From Acestrorhynchus altus (Eukaryota > Chordata > Actinopteri > Characiformes > Acestrorhynchidae), in assembly GCA_034509495.1 (NCBI GenBank), contig CM067523.1:4411367-4475366 (forward strand): a DNA stretch of 64,000 nucleotides, given 5' to 3'. Below are positions 34,613-46,663 of this stretch, piece by piece. Made by a program: the position numbers and the translations under genes. Below the pieces are notes generated by a model, which did not search any database, was not told the DNA's origin, and saw only the letters and a list, made by a program, of their open reading frames with translations. How positions within the stretch are numbered: position 1 is the first letter of the stretch; every line of letters starts with the position of its first letter.

Positions 34613-35110
34613 ACATGTATCATGTAACATGAACAAATCTGCTTAATGTGCATAAATCATCAACAGGACATCTTCAAGATATTAAGCTCAGTGTATTCAG
34701 ATGCTTCACTACTGCTACTGCAACAGTGTTGTTAAGGATTTATTAAACATGTACAAAGGACCACTTAAAGTGTTAACCCTTTTTCACATTTATTCTTCAG
34801 GGTTCACATACAAATTAAGAAAATAAGAAAATATGTACACAGGCATTCTTCTTATTGCTCATAAACAAGGCAGAAATCAAGTATTATGTCAAAAAAAAAT
34901 GAGGGAAACGCCAGTTGGAAGACAGATGTTTGCCTTTTTCCTACTTTTTTATGAATTCCACCTCAGGTCACAGCAGTGTGACATGGTAGTACATTATGAA
35001 CTTCTCACCCCCCGAGTGTGATGTAACAAGCAGAAGGCTAACTGTCAAGCTTTTTTGATGGAGCATGAAATGTTAAGCTAGTCTGCAGCTACACACAGGC
35101 CAGAGATCTC
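34613..35110. other. Noncoding, nothing recognised
   Basis: AT-rich unique sequence; no support for exons. Confidence 0.4.
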
Positions 35111-35111
35111 T

Positions 35112-35275
35112 CTAAATCAGGGGTTGCCAGTCCTGGTCCTGTTAACAAATCTACGACTGAAGCTGCAAATACATTTAAGGATTCAAAACTAAGCATAACA
35201 GTAAGATGTGTTGGATCTGAATTTTTTAAGGTGATAGATCTCAAGGACCAGATCTGGGCAGCTCAGGTTTAAATG
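35112..35275 (+). repeat. Fragment of a teleost repeat with CCAGTCCTGGTCCTG module
   Basis: AAATCAGGGGTTGCCAGTCC and TGGTCCTG open the block, a phrase common in fish DNA transposon derivatives. Similar words occur at 43970-43995. Terminal repeats are not visible. Confidence 0.45.
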
Positions 35276-36450
35276 ACCGAATAGAAGCCCAATAACTTCA
35301 GTCAGGCTGTTCAGCCACAGAGTGAAGGCTGCTTGGGTAGAGATTTTTCCTGATGCCCCTTGTGCACTTTTGATTTGCACCAATCGTTCATGGCACAGCA
35401 GGGCCTCTCTGGGTAGGACAGAGCTGGTGAGCGAAGTTTTCACTTTCTCAAACAGGGCCCTTCTGGCAACGTCAATATGCCCCCAAGTTTCTCCCGCAAA
35501 CACACACACATGCTACACACATCCATGGGCAAACTTCGATCTGGGGTATCCCATGGCCCGTGTCCAGGATTCTTGCTTATAAACAAGCTCTGTTTTGTTT
35601 AATTCAGGAGATGCTTTCAAGGTTCCGTACATGTGAATGCAGGTCTACTTAAGAAGATACGGAGATCATTTCTTCTCATTGGGATTCACAGGCACGCTCT
35701 CACGTATGAAGGCAAACGAACGAAGTCGTGGGCCTTCGATTTGTCTTTGCTCATTGTACAAGTTACACTTTAGATGTCAGGCAGACTACTAATACCACCC
35801 GGCGCTGGATCAGAGAGCTTTCGCATTGCAATTTTGCTCGGTCTGATGGACCTTGCGAGAGTCAGGCACGGAGATATCGGAAGTGTGTCATAAGAATGAA
35901 TGAGGCACTCTCGCATTGGAGCTGCCAAGCTGTCAGGTGCTGGGCAGACTGCATGACTGACATGCTTTGATTGGTCGATTTAATATAGAGAAGGGAGCAG
36001 CAGCGAGAGACGAGCGGGAAACTTCACACAGTGCTCACAGAGCGGCGATTTGAAGTGCTGTAAGTCTATTTGTAAAAGACATGGAGCGCTAACTCTCTAG
36101 GTAGCCAGCTTGTTAAAGTTCCACCCCCTCCAACCTCCCGTTCTTGAGGAACACGTTAAAGATATCTGCTTTGATGTGGTTGTACCACAGCTGTGAAGAG
36201 TGACAGAGCCATAGGCCGACTGCAGGCCTACCACTGGCCTGGCTGGCTCCATTTATCCTATAGAGCTTTATTGACTGCTGGAGCACTGGGCTGTGGATAA
36301 TCACGGGACGGCCATGTGCTGCGGGATAGGGTCCCCAGTGCCCCATGGTAGGGGAAGAAGGCTTGAATTGTGGCTCCAGAGCCTGCGCACTTCTCCCACT
36401 ATGAGAGGAAACAAACTCTCAGTTAGAAGAACGTCTCCTGAGGAATAAGT
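35276..36450. other. Noncoding, no feature recognised
   Basis: Mixed unique sequence. 35640-36060 keeps CpGs; frames up to 106 codons show no family. Confidence 0.4.
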
Positions 36451-36454
36451 ACAG

Positions 36455-36835
36455 AATTGCATGGTAATGACAAGGCAAAGCAGAATTTAACACGGTTACC
36501 TCTTGTAATTCCATGTTACTACAGATATAGCATTATTGTTTTTTCTCCACTCCAATTTAGAGGGAGATCAATATTCCGCTTTGTTTATCAAAGTGACGGG
36601 CTCTCGGATATTGCTTTTTTATGTTGCCTTTATAAGGGGGCATTAAAACACAATATATCTGAGGCTTTTTATGGAGCTGACAGTTGGAGAGGGAGATAGT
36701 GTTAATGGCATAAAACGGTTGAAAAATGACACTGCCTCTTATTTATCTGGGCTTATTATGTACAAATATCCATCACGGAGCCACACTTTTCTGATGCACA
36801 ATTATGAAGATGCACCCCAGGACAGACTCATCAAT
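36455..36835. other. Candidate conserved noncoding block
   Basis: Non-repetitive, AT-balanced sequence with AACACGGTTACCTCTTGTAA, TTTATCAAAGTGACGGGC (a TCF/SOX-like TATCAAAG core) and GCATTAAAACACAATAT. The frames over it are chance. Confidence 0.4.
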
Positions 36836-36867
36836 AAAACCAGACGGAATGTGAAGCGCGCAGTTGG

Positions 36868-36887
36868 GTGTGTGTGTGTGTGTGTGT
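36868..36887 (+). repeat. Short (TG)n microsatellite
   Basis: About nine TG units. Confidence 0.9.
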
Positions 36888-37164
36888 TGGTGGGAGGGTT
36901 AGCATGTAGTATAAATAATCTGCATTTGGACTGATTGTTCTTGCTTTCCTTCATTCTTTCTATCTTTTATTTTAATGAAGCATTTTTCATTGTTCATATT
37001 TCTCAAGCTGAACCACACTGTGGGAACAGAGCATACATTTGTCTGGATTCTTAACTGAAGCAATACAATAATTTACCAAAACATCAACCCTTAGAAGTTA
37101 TTTGAATTATTTCCTGTATTCATTATTTCCCACTCGTGGTTCAGTGATATATGTTCTGTCAGGC

Positions 37165-37400
37165 TGTGGGCATTTAATGTGCTTTTACTATAAACCAAGG
37201 ATCACAGGTTTGAATCCTGGGGCATGCTGCTTGCCATCAGCAGCCAGAGTCTGAAAAAGCAAAAATGGACGGGTGGATGACGCTCTGTCCCCGCATCACA
37301 CCCAGTGGGATGCTGTAAACTGTTGTACGAGAGATGGAGCATCTTCCTCCAAACGCATTGGGTGGCTGGCTTCACATGTTTCAGAGGCAGCATCACTTGT
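37165..37400 (+). mobile_element. tRNA-derived SINE (family S2)
   Basis: Begins near GCATTTAATGTGCTTTTACT, with GGATCACAGGTTTGAATCCT giving a clear B box at about 37207-37217. It then has TGCTTGCCATCAGCAGCCAG and a GGGTGGATGACGCTCTG body. It differs from family S1 throughout. I recognise the body from otophysan fish genomes, but no search was possible. The 3' end is not defined. Confidence 0.65.
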
Positions 37401-37658
37401 CCTGTAGTTTTAAGGTTTTAAAGTGGCCTGACTACAGTTAACTTCACTTAAATCAATTACTCATTAGTCAATGTAAACACTAAAGCAAAAAACAAGGGCC
37501 TGAAATATGGAATGTTAAATATTTCAGCATTTTGTATTCTATGAAAGTTTATGAATTGAATTATTGAAATATCATTGAATTTTTTTGAGATTCACTAGTA
37601 AACAAACCTAAACTAAACCAAAGTAAATTAAACTAAACAATAAACATGCTCTGCAGTC

Positions 37659-37659
<1 letters not shown>

Positions 37660-37736
<77 letters not shown>
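37660..37736 (+). repeat. (AC)n microsatellite
   Basis: About 38 uninterrupted AC units. Confidence 0.97.
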
Positions 37737-37738
<2 letters not shown>

Positions 37739-37844
37739 CCTTAAATCATTAATGTCATATGCTCCAGCCCTCCAACCAGATGGGTTGAGATGCATACCTG
37801 GTAGCCTGTGGTGATATTTGGAGGAGGACTTTTTTGTTGTGATC

Positions 37845-38030
37845 TTTTTTTTTTTTTTTTTTTTTTTTGTAAACCTCCCTAGAAAGCAGTGGTCTCTCTG
37901 GATTGTCCAGAGCAGATTGACAAATGTAACCCTGGGCAATGCTTCAGATTAGATAATAACTCATGGCTGGAACTGACTCCATGTCACCGCTGACTGTAGC
38001 TGTAGTGTGTGTGTGTGTGTGTGTGTGTGT
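37845..38030 (+). repeat. Poly-T (37845-37868) and (TG)n (38005-38030)
   Basis: 24 T residues, about 135 bp of unique sequence, then 13 TG units. Confidence 0.93.
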
Positions 38031-38472
38031 TCACCCCAGGCAGTAGGTAGTAGTGAAGGGCACTGGGATAGGCTCCACCCCTCATAATATCAGTGCCAAA
38101 AACAGAAGTGGCATGTTTTATGTGTCAGTTTGCCACACAATACCCATTTCAAATACTAATGTCACATGCCCAGCACATGCTAGTAGTTATTGAAGGCCAC
38201 TTTATACAGTATATCTATTAGTACATCCAATAAATCTAATGCTGGACTCTCACATCATGCAGACATTTAATTTTAGTCAAAATGAAAGTCAGGTTGATGT
38301 CAAAATAACACCTAATTTGGTAAAACCACGACTAACAACCAACAAAATATCAATTTTAGAATGTCATGTTGTGTGGACATAATATCTGACGTTAATGATA
38401 TGAAGTTTGTAAGATGGTGAGTTTTGGTCTCAGTAACTCGGAACTAAATGGTGATATTTCACATCAATAGGA

Positions 38473-38870
38473 TGTTGGCATGTGAGGTTGGGAAGATTTT
38501 GGAGGATTGCTGTGAGGATTTCATTGCAGTCAGCACAAAAAGCGTTAGTGGGGTTGTGATCACCACCACACTTCATCCCCAACTTCTCATCTCATCCCAT
38601 AAGTATTGGATGGAACACAGTTCCCATACTCTACAGCTCAAGGCTGGGGGGCTTTATAATCCCTCAAGCCCAAGCCTGGCATTCAGCATGAAGCCAAAAT
38701 TTGTTTATCTACTCCAAAAAGTCCAGTTCTGTTGGCAGTACGTCTATATGGGGATTAGACAAGCTGTGTTTGTGTGCATTTGCACATCTGTGTCAGCAGT
38801 TGGTGAAACTTAAAGGAGCTTAATGCATTCGTTAGAAAGGGGGTCCGCACATATTTGGACATATAGTGTA
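38473..38870 (+). mobile_element. Tc1-derived nonautonomous element (family T), copy 2
   Basis: GATTGCTGTGAGGATTTCAT, AGCGTTAGTGGGGTTGTGAT, GGGGGGCTTTATAATCCC and ATTGGATGGAACACAG match the third copy at 46976 in the same orientation and the copy at 25750 in reverse. The end CATATTTGGACATATAGTGT is the Tc1-type terminal repeat. Confidence 0.78.
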
Positions 38871-39005
38871 TTTTCCTGTTTAGTAATACAGTGTTTAGGT
38901 CAGGATAGTGAAATGAACCACTGAAGGCCAGCTGTGTCCTAATCCTTCACTGATATGTCTGATCTGTTTTTAGTGTTTCTATCATTTAGCTCACATTATC
39001 TCTTC

Positions 39006-39008
<3 letters not shown>

Positions 39009-39093
<85 letters not shown>
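39009..39093 (+). repeat. (AC)n microsatellite
   Basis: About 42 uninterrupted AC units, one of the longest in the window. Confidence 0.97.
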
Positions 39094-39095
<2 letters not shown>

Positions 39096-39815
39096 TATGA
39101 GGTGAAAAATATGTTAGAATATGCTTAAAGGGTTATGTATGCATTATTGTGACCGTTTGAACTGATCTGTAAACACACAAATCGCTTACCATTCTTCATA
39201 ATCTACCCAAATGCATGCACTTAAGCATTAAGTTCCTCAAACAAGCCATTTTCAGTCATCTTTCAGTTGCTCTGCCCATCCCTCTAGACAAATGCTCTGC
39301 CCATACCTCCCACACTAGCAGCATTAGCCCATTTAACCCCTGACCCCACTGCCAGAGAAGTGCAGGACAGGCAGGGAAGCACTATTCATTTACAAAAGCT
39401 CCTTCAGCTCCCCTTAACAGTGCAGATGAATTGCAGCATGCAGTAGCACTTACTGATGCTGTTTCTGGCTGCTAGTCATTATGAAGAAAGACATACAGTA
39501 TGCTGGGTACAGTTACCGAGTTAGACTGGACCAGAGTTCAGGCAGCACTGAATAAGACATTTAAACCTCTTATACTTTAAGTTTTGAAACTATTGCATCC
39601 TATTTTATACTTATAGGAAAAGATCACTAACATACCATGTTAGCCAATCACTAACATACATGGGGCTTTAATCAAATTAAAATATTCATTTTAATAAATA
39701 AGAAAATAGAGATTTTATCTGTTTTACTTTTAAATGGAATATGTGGGGGTTTTTTTGTTCTTCATTAAGGGAAACATGGAAATTGTCATTTGGTATGACA
39801 ATAAAATAGCCGGTG
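39094..39815. other. Noncoding, nothing recognised
   Basis: Unique AT-rich sequence. Confidence 0.4.
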
Positions 39816-39819
39816 TGTA

Positions 39820-40262
39820 GAATCACTACTCAAAATGGTTCTGAAGGCAGCACTACCTCTGAGGCTAATGCAATTGGCTGAGAGAATAACCAATTAAAAT
39901 TACCAGTAGGTAATTTTTTACTATGTAGAGTGTTATAAACATGTACCTGCTCCTCAGGGCTTTATATGAGAATGGATTGCATGAAAGGTGTCCGACTGAG
40001 TTTGAGATTGTTTTTAAGAAATACTTATGAAATGACTTCGGTTTCAAAGATAACTGCCTGGAAAAATCTAGTGGTGCCCTGAGGAACAGGTACAGGTTCC
40101 TAAAGCTCTGCCAATTGGTTATAGTGATTGATTATTCTCAGAACTTGCATTGGTTCTGCCTAAGAGGCAGATCTGCCTTCAGAACCGTCTTGAGTAGTGA
40201 CAAAGTAGCTAGCTTCTATGTTTTCCAGGCCGTTTTCCGAATTGCACACCTTTCACGCACAC
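39820..40262. mobile_element. Foldback (long inverted repeat) element
   Basis: TCACTACTCA and GGTTCTGAAGGCAG at 39823-39850 are mirrored by CTGCCTTCAGAACC and TGAGTAGTGA at 40173-40200. GTACCTGCTCCTCAGGGC at 39943-39960 is mirrored by GCCCTGAGGAACAGGTAC at 40076-40093. The arms span roughly 140-190 bp with many differences. No coding. It is a MITE-like foldback repeat of unknown superfamily; the outer ends are not fixed. Confidence 0.75.
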
Positions 40263-41130
40263 ATACAACATTTCGTAAGCTTGGTCTGCTCTCTAAACCA
40301 ATTGCTTTGACTGGGAAAAAAAAATAAAAATCATAAGGATCAGGATAAAAACAGTATATTTGCTTAGTTGAGAAAATGCTCAAAGTCAGTTATATATGGG
40401 ATTCAGAATGACCACAGTGGTGTAAATGTCCTGTTGTATGACCTTACCATCAGTTGTGTTACTAGTTATATGCCAGTTGTTTTAGAAAATGTAGGCTGCA
40501 GCAGGCATTTATCCACATTTCATCGTTTGCTGTGTAAAGAACGCCACAGAGAATTGCTGAACTGTTGGACACGTCTAAGTCAGACTTGAAAATTTCATCA
40601 AAATTATAATGTTCAATTTGTATATAACTCTAAATGTCAAGTATTGATATAGTATTGCTGTGCAGGAAAAAAAAAACAAGAGATTTCATTCTCCTGTGTG
40701 TGTGTATGTGTGTGAGACACACAGAACATAATCTGCTGACAACAGAAGAATATGGACAGCCACAAATGAGTGCGGCAGTTTGTAATAGCCAATTAAAGGT
40801 GTGAAGATATGGTTGGAATGTATGTAATTACTGGGATTTTAATGAGTCAATGGGCAGCGCTTAGCTTTGAAAAGGTTGCTCCACTCTTCACACTGCCACA
40901 GACTTGTCGGATCTGTCCCTCTTCCTAGCATTCCAAGGCTTGATCCGTTAGTCTCAAGTCTGCTCATCAATGACCCCTGCACACATCACTGATCTACAGA
41001 TCTACAGTAACAAGACGGCGTGTGACGCGATGAGGAAGCGATTATAAATATACTAGTACACGCGCCCGGTACTCGTCAAAATTGTTGTTCCGATGTTTTC
41101 ACACCCACCAGCTACATCATAAACATCATA
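40263..41130. other. Noncoding, nothing recognised
   Basis: Unique sequence. 40780-41080 is non-repetitive with CpGs near 41020-41070. Confidence 0.4.
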
Positions 41131-41339
41131 AACAGGGTGGTGTTTTAATCTTTTGCTCTACTAAAGGCTACTCTAAGGTCGCAGGCCTTAAAACACGGGC
41201 AGGTGTGGTGATTAAAATACATCCATGCACAAACAAATAAAGATAAATAAATAAATCCAAATAAGACGGAAGGGATAAAAAGAGAAATAAAAATATCAGA
41301 GATTATTTTGAAGGTTTCCACATACCCCCTCGCCCCCCA

Positions 41340-41810
41340 CCCCACCCCATCCGCCTCAGATCTTCTGTCCCTTAAGAGACGTTGCAGACTTCAGTGCCAA
41401 ATCAGCCAAGCAAAGTGAAGTAAATAGGTTAAACCGCACATCAGTGACACCCTCCAGAGCCATTTCATCTTGGCAACTTTTCATATTTAAGTGCAGATAC
41501 TGACACATGTACTTCATGGCCCCCCTCCACATTTTTCAAAGCGGGATCAGGGGCCCATTAAAAATGCATGAGGGAGGAATAATTAGACAGAATATTTTCT
41601 CTGTGAGAAATGAAGAAATCAAAACGGCGAGGAGCACATTTGATTTCCCTGGACCTTAAAATAAGATGAAAGGTGAAGTGGAAAAGCGCAAGGCTAAAAG
41701 GCATGCCCGATTCTGGGGGCACTTTTCCTTTTGTTCATCAAAACCCCTCTGCTAATTTGTCGCTCACGTCCAGCTATATTGTGCTCTTATTGTATATTCT
41801 TTTTTAGTCA
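41340..41810. other. Candidate conserved noncoding block
   Basis: Non-repetitive sequence with GGGGCCCATTAAAAATGCAT, GAATAATTAGACAG and AAATCAAAACGGCGAGG. No exon-like frame. Confidence 0.35.
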
Positions 41811-41851
41811 GGGTGCACCCCCCCCCCCCAACAACACCCCCCACACACACC
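41811..41851 (+). repeat. C-rich tract
   Basis: A run of about 12 C followed by CA- and AACA-interrupted C clusters. The G-rich complement could form a G-quadruplex. Confidence 0.85.
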
Positions 41852-42480
41852 CCACTTCCCTTGCATTTGAATTGCTAATTAAACTTATTTTAATATATTT
41901 ATAAGACTCATCAAGGCAGCTGTGCATATCAAAGTGCCCAAACTTGTATTGATGTGCGAAATCAAAGCAGTGATTACTTGTTAACATTGGTGGGTTTTAG
42001 CTCTTAATTGCAGCGCGTGTCCGAGAGATTTGCGGAGAAAGTGACTGGAGGAGGCCGGGGAGTTCTCGGAAGACGGTGTGGAAAAGTAAATACGCTATTG
42101 ATTCCAGTCCAAAGTCTCCGTGCTCTCATTACTCCACATCCACCACCAGCACGAGCCCTGGACCCGTCTGGAAGATGCTTGTTAGCGCGCGAACATCATC
42201 TTTTTAAAGGCTCTTTCTGCCACTTGCATCTGTTTATGTATGTATGTTTGTTCCGTCACGTCGTCGGAATATCTCCGATGCCGATGAAGGGAACATTCCG
42301 CAAGCCTTTGTAGTGTGTCTTGCGCATCCGCCCTCCCCAAAAAATAAACAAACAAACAAACAGATAAATAACTGCAACATCTGCTTCATTAAAGAAGCAT
42401 ATGCTGCGGCGCTCACAGATGTGCGAGCAGGTGAATGTATATTAACGCCAAAGCAAAGGAAAACGGCGGCAGCTAAGATA
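41852..42480. other. Candidate conserved noncoding block
   Basis: AATTGCTAATTAAACTTATT, AGACTCATCAAGGCAGCTGT and GCATATCAAAGTGCCC at 41869-41940 are especially suggestive, with homeodomain and E-box-like words. A 102-codon frame downstream (42008-42313) is not recognisable as protein. (CAAA)n occurs at 42347-42361. Confidence 0.4.
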
Positions 42481-42981
42481 TGAGTCGTCGAATCATTAGT
42501 GCTGTTTTACGCTCCCTCTTTTTTCAACCCCCCCCCCACATCTCTAATTAGACCCGCAAACAATAACATGGCCGCAGACCCCATTACGAGAGAAGAGAAG
42601 GAACGTGGGGGAATAATGAAACAATACGTGAAGCGTTTGAGTTTCTAGCCCTCCTTTGTGCTTGTGGAAATGATATGGCGCTCTCCAACATAGCATCATT
42701 AACTCCTCCTGCCACTTTCCAGGTCACTAATTTTTCAACTATGAGTTCATTCTGCTCAGACCGATATGCTGTCTTTTTAATGAGGTTATTTCTGGGTTAT
42801 TACCTCGGTCCATGCTATGCCACCTTATGCGAGGGGCCTAATTGATGTAAATCAAATATGGTTAAGCAGGGACCAACCTTGCAGGCATTCTACATTTATA
42901 TCCACAAAAAAACCCTCCATACAGCATTTACAAACCACACACACAGACCCTGACACACACGCCATCTACGTGGATTGCGTC
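42481..42981. other. Noncoding, likely unique
   Basis: Non-repetitive apart from a C-run near 42529. 42540-42860 has conserved-like texture (TAATTAGACCCGC, CTAATTGATG). Confidence 0.35.
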
Positions 42982-43007
42982 TTTTTTTGGGGGGGGGGGG
43001 GGGGGGG
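42982..43007 (+). repeat. T7-G19 homopolymer pair
   Basis: Seven T followed by 19 uninterrupted G. Long G-runs of this type are rare and can form G-quadruplexes or stall sequencing, so the length is uncertain. Confidence 0.9.
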
Positions 43008-43215
43008 CAAGGAAAAATACTTGTCTCTCTTTTCTTTTTCAATTATCCCTCTGTGGATGGGAGTGAGGGATATGCGGACAATCCTATTCCGGGCATAAAT
43101 GTGAGCGCATGTTCACAGATGCAGAAGAGTGAGTCCCGAGGAGGGAGTGAGGCGCTGGCATTTGACTTTTGCTGAATAAGCTCAAGGTGTGCATTCCGCC
43201 AGGTTAGAGAGGTTA

Positions 43216-43248
43216 TTGAGAGAGAAAACGAGAAAGAGAGAGCAAGAG

Positions 43249-43293
<45 letters not shown>
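43216..43293 (+). repeat. (GA)n microsatellite
   Basis: Imperfect to 43250, then about 20 perfect GA units to 43290, followed by GGATG repeats. Confidence 0.93.
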
Positions 43294-44492
43294 ATGGATG
43301 GATGAAGTCAAGAGAAGAAGTAAGTTCTTTAGCAGTCCCTCTTCATTAGGCTCCCTCTCATTCAGCAGGGAAATGAGCCCTGTGGAGGTAGACGCATTAT
43401 AGGGGATGATGGGGCTTTGGCTAGATTGGCTGACCACCCCTCCCCCCTCACATTTATGGGGACCCGCACTTAAAACAGAGGTCAGTGATTGGTCATGATT
43501 GAGGAAGAGACTGGAAAGTATAATGGAATAAATTCAGCGCGATACAAATGTGGCATAAAGGAAAGGTTCTTTAGAGGGTTCTTAACAAAGGTGGGTAAAA
43601 GTGGTTAATCAGTAGGGTCTGAAGAATTCCCAGTAACCATAGTACCAATAGACAAACCCACACCAATAAACACAAGAACCCTCAAATATACTGTTAATAT
43701 AACATCCAACTGTACCAGTAATTTAGAGTCTAAACAAGCAGCTCCCATCTCACGTGGTACAGACCCTGGTTTGATGAACGGAGAGTACACATGCACCAGA
43801 CCTCCATAAATCAGCATTTTCTGTATTTTGAACACAGAATAAACTAGTATTTGGAATATTTAGAACACTGGTATGCTGGTCAATAAGCACTACACTAGCA
43901 CCAGCCCAGTATAAACTGACACAAACCAGCATTGATTTCACGTTCTTGTAATGTGAATCTCAAGTCCAGGTTCCACTCCAGTCCTGGTTCTGTAGTTCTA
44001 GGTTAAAAGGGTCCAGCATAGTTTATTATTACTCTGCGTGAACTCACCTACTAAACTGGACAATTCATAGACATGTTCAAGCAGGTGAGTCTGACTATGG
44101 GAATCATCTGGAAAACGTTCTGCATGAAAACTCTACTTGAACTGAAGAATCCTGCCATAGAAAAAAAACATATTTGCTTTCCTGGAGTGGATGGATCTTT
44201 GAAGAAACATCATCATACGTGTTTAAGAGTTAAGAACTTCTACTCAGTATAAGGATAAAAAAGGTTTTCCCTTTAGGTCAAGAACCTTAGGAACCTTAAT
44301 TTTGAAAAGTGTAAATGCAAGGTAGTTGATGTTCTTCATCCTCTTAAGCATGAAGGGTCCTTCTGTTCATACTCTTGATCCTTGGTCCTCTTCCGTCCTG
44401 TCCAAAGTGTCCAAGCATGCCGCATGTTTATTGAGAATGGGGACATAAACGCTGAGACGATGAAAGAGAGGATGCTCAGGATTACGTGTTGC
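43294..44492. other. Noncoding with faint repeat debris
   Basis: GAACCTTAGGAACCTTAATT at 44282 and GGTTCTTTAGAGGGTTC at 43565 recall the GGTTCTTT-rich MITE at 47301, but are too short to claim. GTTCCACTCCAGTCCTGGTT at 43970 recalls the 35112 repeat. Confidence 0.35.
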
Positions 44493-44517
44493 TTTTTTTT
44501 TTTTTTTTTTTTTTTTT
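44493..44517 (+). repeat. Poly-T, about 25 bases
   Basis: Uninterrupted T run. Confidence 0.95.
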
Positions 44518-44614
44518 ACAAGGGTGCTGGTGATCAGAAGCAGACCATGACACTTGAAGAGCCTTCATGATGCTCTAATACTTAACCCTCATTGAGTATT
44601 ACAGGGTACCATCA

Positions 44615-44618
<4 letters not shown>

Positions 44619-44672
<54 letters not shown>
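44619..44672 (+). repeat. (CT)n microsatellite
   Basis: About 26 CT units. Confidence 0.95.
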
Positions 44673-44674
<2 letters not shown>

Positions 44675-45549
44675 CCTGGGCAGCAGCCGGGTCCCACACA
44701 GGCCCTGTGTGTGTATGAGTGTGTGTGAAGTTTAGCTCCTCTGTGCAAATCCACAGCTTTGTGTCACTCCCTCCTCAGGTCCTGTTCCCCTGCCACTCTG
44801 CCATGGTCGCCAGTGGCACATTGACGGCTGCATCCGTGCCTGACGAGGCTAAGCCGGATCAGCCATGTCGTCCTAGTACTGCACGCCAGAGCGTAATCAC
44901 AATCAGTCTGAAGAGAGTCAACACTCTTCTGAAATCCACACCCCCATCCACATCCCTCTCCACCAACTAAACCACCACCACCACTGAAACCAACATCATC
45001 AGCATCATCACCATCATCATCACTGCCACCATAAAAGGCATCAGGCTTGTCCGTCAGTCAGGTGGGTGCTTAGGCTGGGGTGAGTGACAGCAAGAACGAG
45101 CAGAATGACTCTAAGCAGCCGGCTCTATGGCCCTCTATCAGCCCTGGCAGGTCTGTGCGACAGCGGGGGTGGGCAGGCCGTCCCTCAGCGAGCCGGATTA
45201 GCCCATTGAACTGCCAGCCCAGTGGCAGTCCACGGCAGGAGGCAAGGTGCCTCGTATCGATGGGGCAGAAGCTGCCTGGGGAGAGCAGTTCAGAGACTGG
45301 GTGACTGAGAGCGAGCCAGCCTCTTTCATCTGACTCCAGCACTTCCTCAAGCCAAATGAAAGCTGCAGTTTAACATTCAGAGCTAAACTTTACCAGGCAA
45401 CAGGTAATGCATGGGTATGAACGCTGACTTAAACTTCATATCTGACTCAGGGAAACCAATTTGATAACTATATAAAATATACATGCAGTACAAATAGCAT
45501 TGTCTTGGCTATTTTGTTGCCTGGAAGTAGAAATAGAAAAAGAACTGGT
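44673..45549. other. Noncoding, GC-moderate; CAC/CAT triplets at 44968-45025
   Basis: ACCACCACCACC and ATCATCATCACC triplets form a short imperfect array. Two frames (83 and 90 codons) show no family. A pyrimidine tract with CAG at 44778 looks like an acceptor, but lacks a recognisable exon. Confidence 0.35.
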
Positions 45550-46235
45550 TTAACTCTTAAAGCCCAAGATGTACAATTTTGGGGAAATTTTCTAGGCTTC
45601 ATAACCCAGGATCAGCATAACCTACAGACATGATACAAGTATCATAACAAATATCAAACTTTACTATCTAACCATATGTTTGTGTCAAATTACCAGTGAA
45701 TAATCCATCTCAGAAAAATTCACTCATTTACTGCTCTCTGGACATGTACATACAAATAGAGGCGGGGCTAATGACATCACTGGTGGTTTATAGAGCAAAA
45801 TGAGAAGGAAGAGGCTGTTTGCTCTCATTTTTTGCTAGCACAGTGCTCAAATTTCAGAATAAAAGTCATGAAAAGGATAATACTGATACATCAATACAAA
45901 ATAGGGATCAGGTTGCTTTTTTAATTTTATTTTGACTACTGATGAGTATTTTGTAAAGTTTATTATTATAAATATCCTTGTCAATCTTTGTTGTTGAGCA
46001 TTTTCAGCTCAAAACCCTCTAGAATATCTTTTTTTGTTTTGTTTTCAGCTCTTATAAGGGAAACTGAAACATAAAACAAACAATTTTAGGCACAATTCAT
46101 TTTTTGTCATAACAAAATGAAATGAGTCAAATTCATAAAAAAATTGGTATGTTTGACTTTCTCCTATAAATACTTTCGGGGAGAGAAAAAATAAGGACAA
46201 TTACGAGAATATCCCACAAAGGTTTTAAAGGTTAA
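45550..46235 (+). mobile_element. TTAA-type MITE (family P), both ends present
   Basis: Left TTAACTCTTAAAGCCCAAGA and right GGTTTTAAAGGTTAA, TTAA at 45550-45553 and 46232-46235. The body contains AGGCGGGGCTAATGACATC, TTTCAGAATAAAAGTCATG and ATTTTGTAAAG as in the 22188 and 29291 copies. No AAT array. 686 bp including the TTAA flanks. Confidence 0.82.
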
Positions 46236-46560
46236 TGCACATTTCTAAGTGCAGATTGACTGAAGCCAAGACGATCCTATGCCCATCTACTATTAGCGAT
46301 CCCGAAACAAGGACATCTTGGCATAGGCATTCTGGGGGTGTCGTTAAGAAATGATTCTTGAAGGGAATGATCATGGGGGACCCCCTTCAAATGAACTAAA
46401 CATGAAATGATCCCCCTTTTCAACAAACAAAACACAGGGATTGCAGGGAAACTCCCTTCTGAAATGAGTGCACTACATGAGTTTCCACAGCTATTGATAC
46501 CAGTGTCACTGTGATGGAAAACGTTCTAACTGGTAGTCCTTAATTATACTTCACAACAAG

Positions 46561-46663
46561 TGTTCATTCAACTTCTTATCCAGGTCCCAGAGCAGGGATT
46601 GAACCCAATACCCCAAGAGCTGTGTAGCCCATGCACTACCTGTGGGACCACCATGGCACTGTG
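46561..46663 (-). mobile_element. Fragment of common teleost interspersed repeat (family H)
   Basis: TTCATTCAACTTCTTATCCAG then jumps to CAGGGATTGAACCCAATAC (inverted B box) and GCACTACCTGTGGGACCACC with a CATGGCAC end. This is the two ends of the family with the middle deleted. Confidence 0.6.

Noticed and set aside
44719..44970. 83-codon frame after a pyrimidine tract and CAG, resembling an exon with a 3' splice site.
   Set aside because: The peptide matches no family I know, there is no convincing donor site, and CT-rich DNA gives acceptor-like signals throughout the window.
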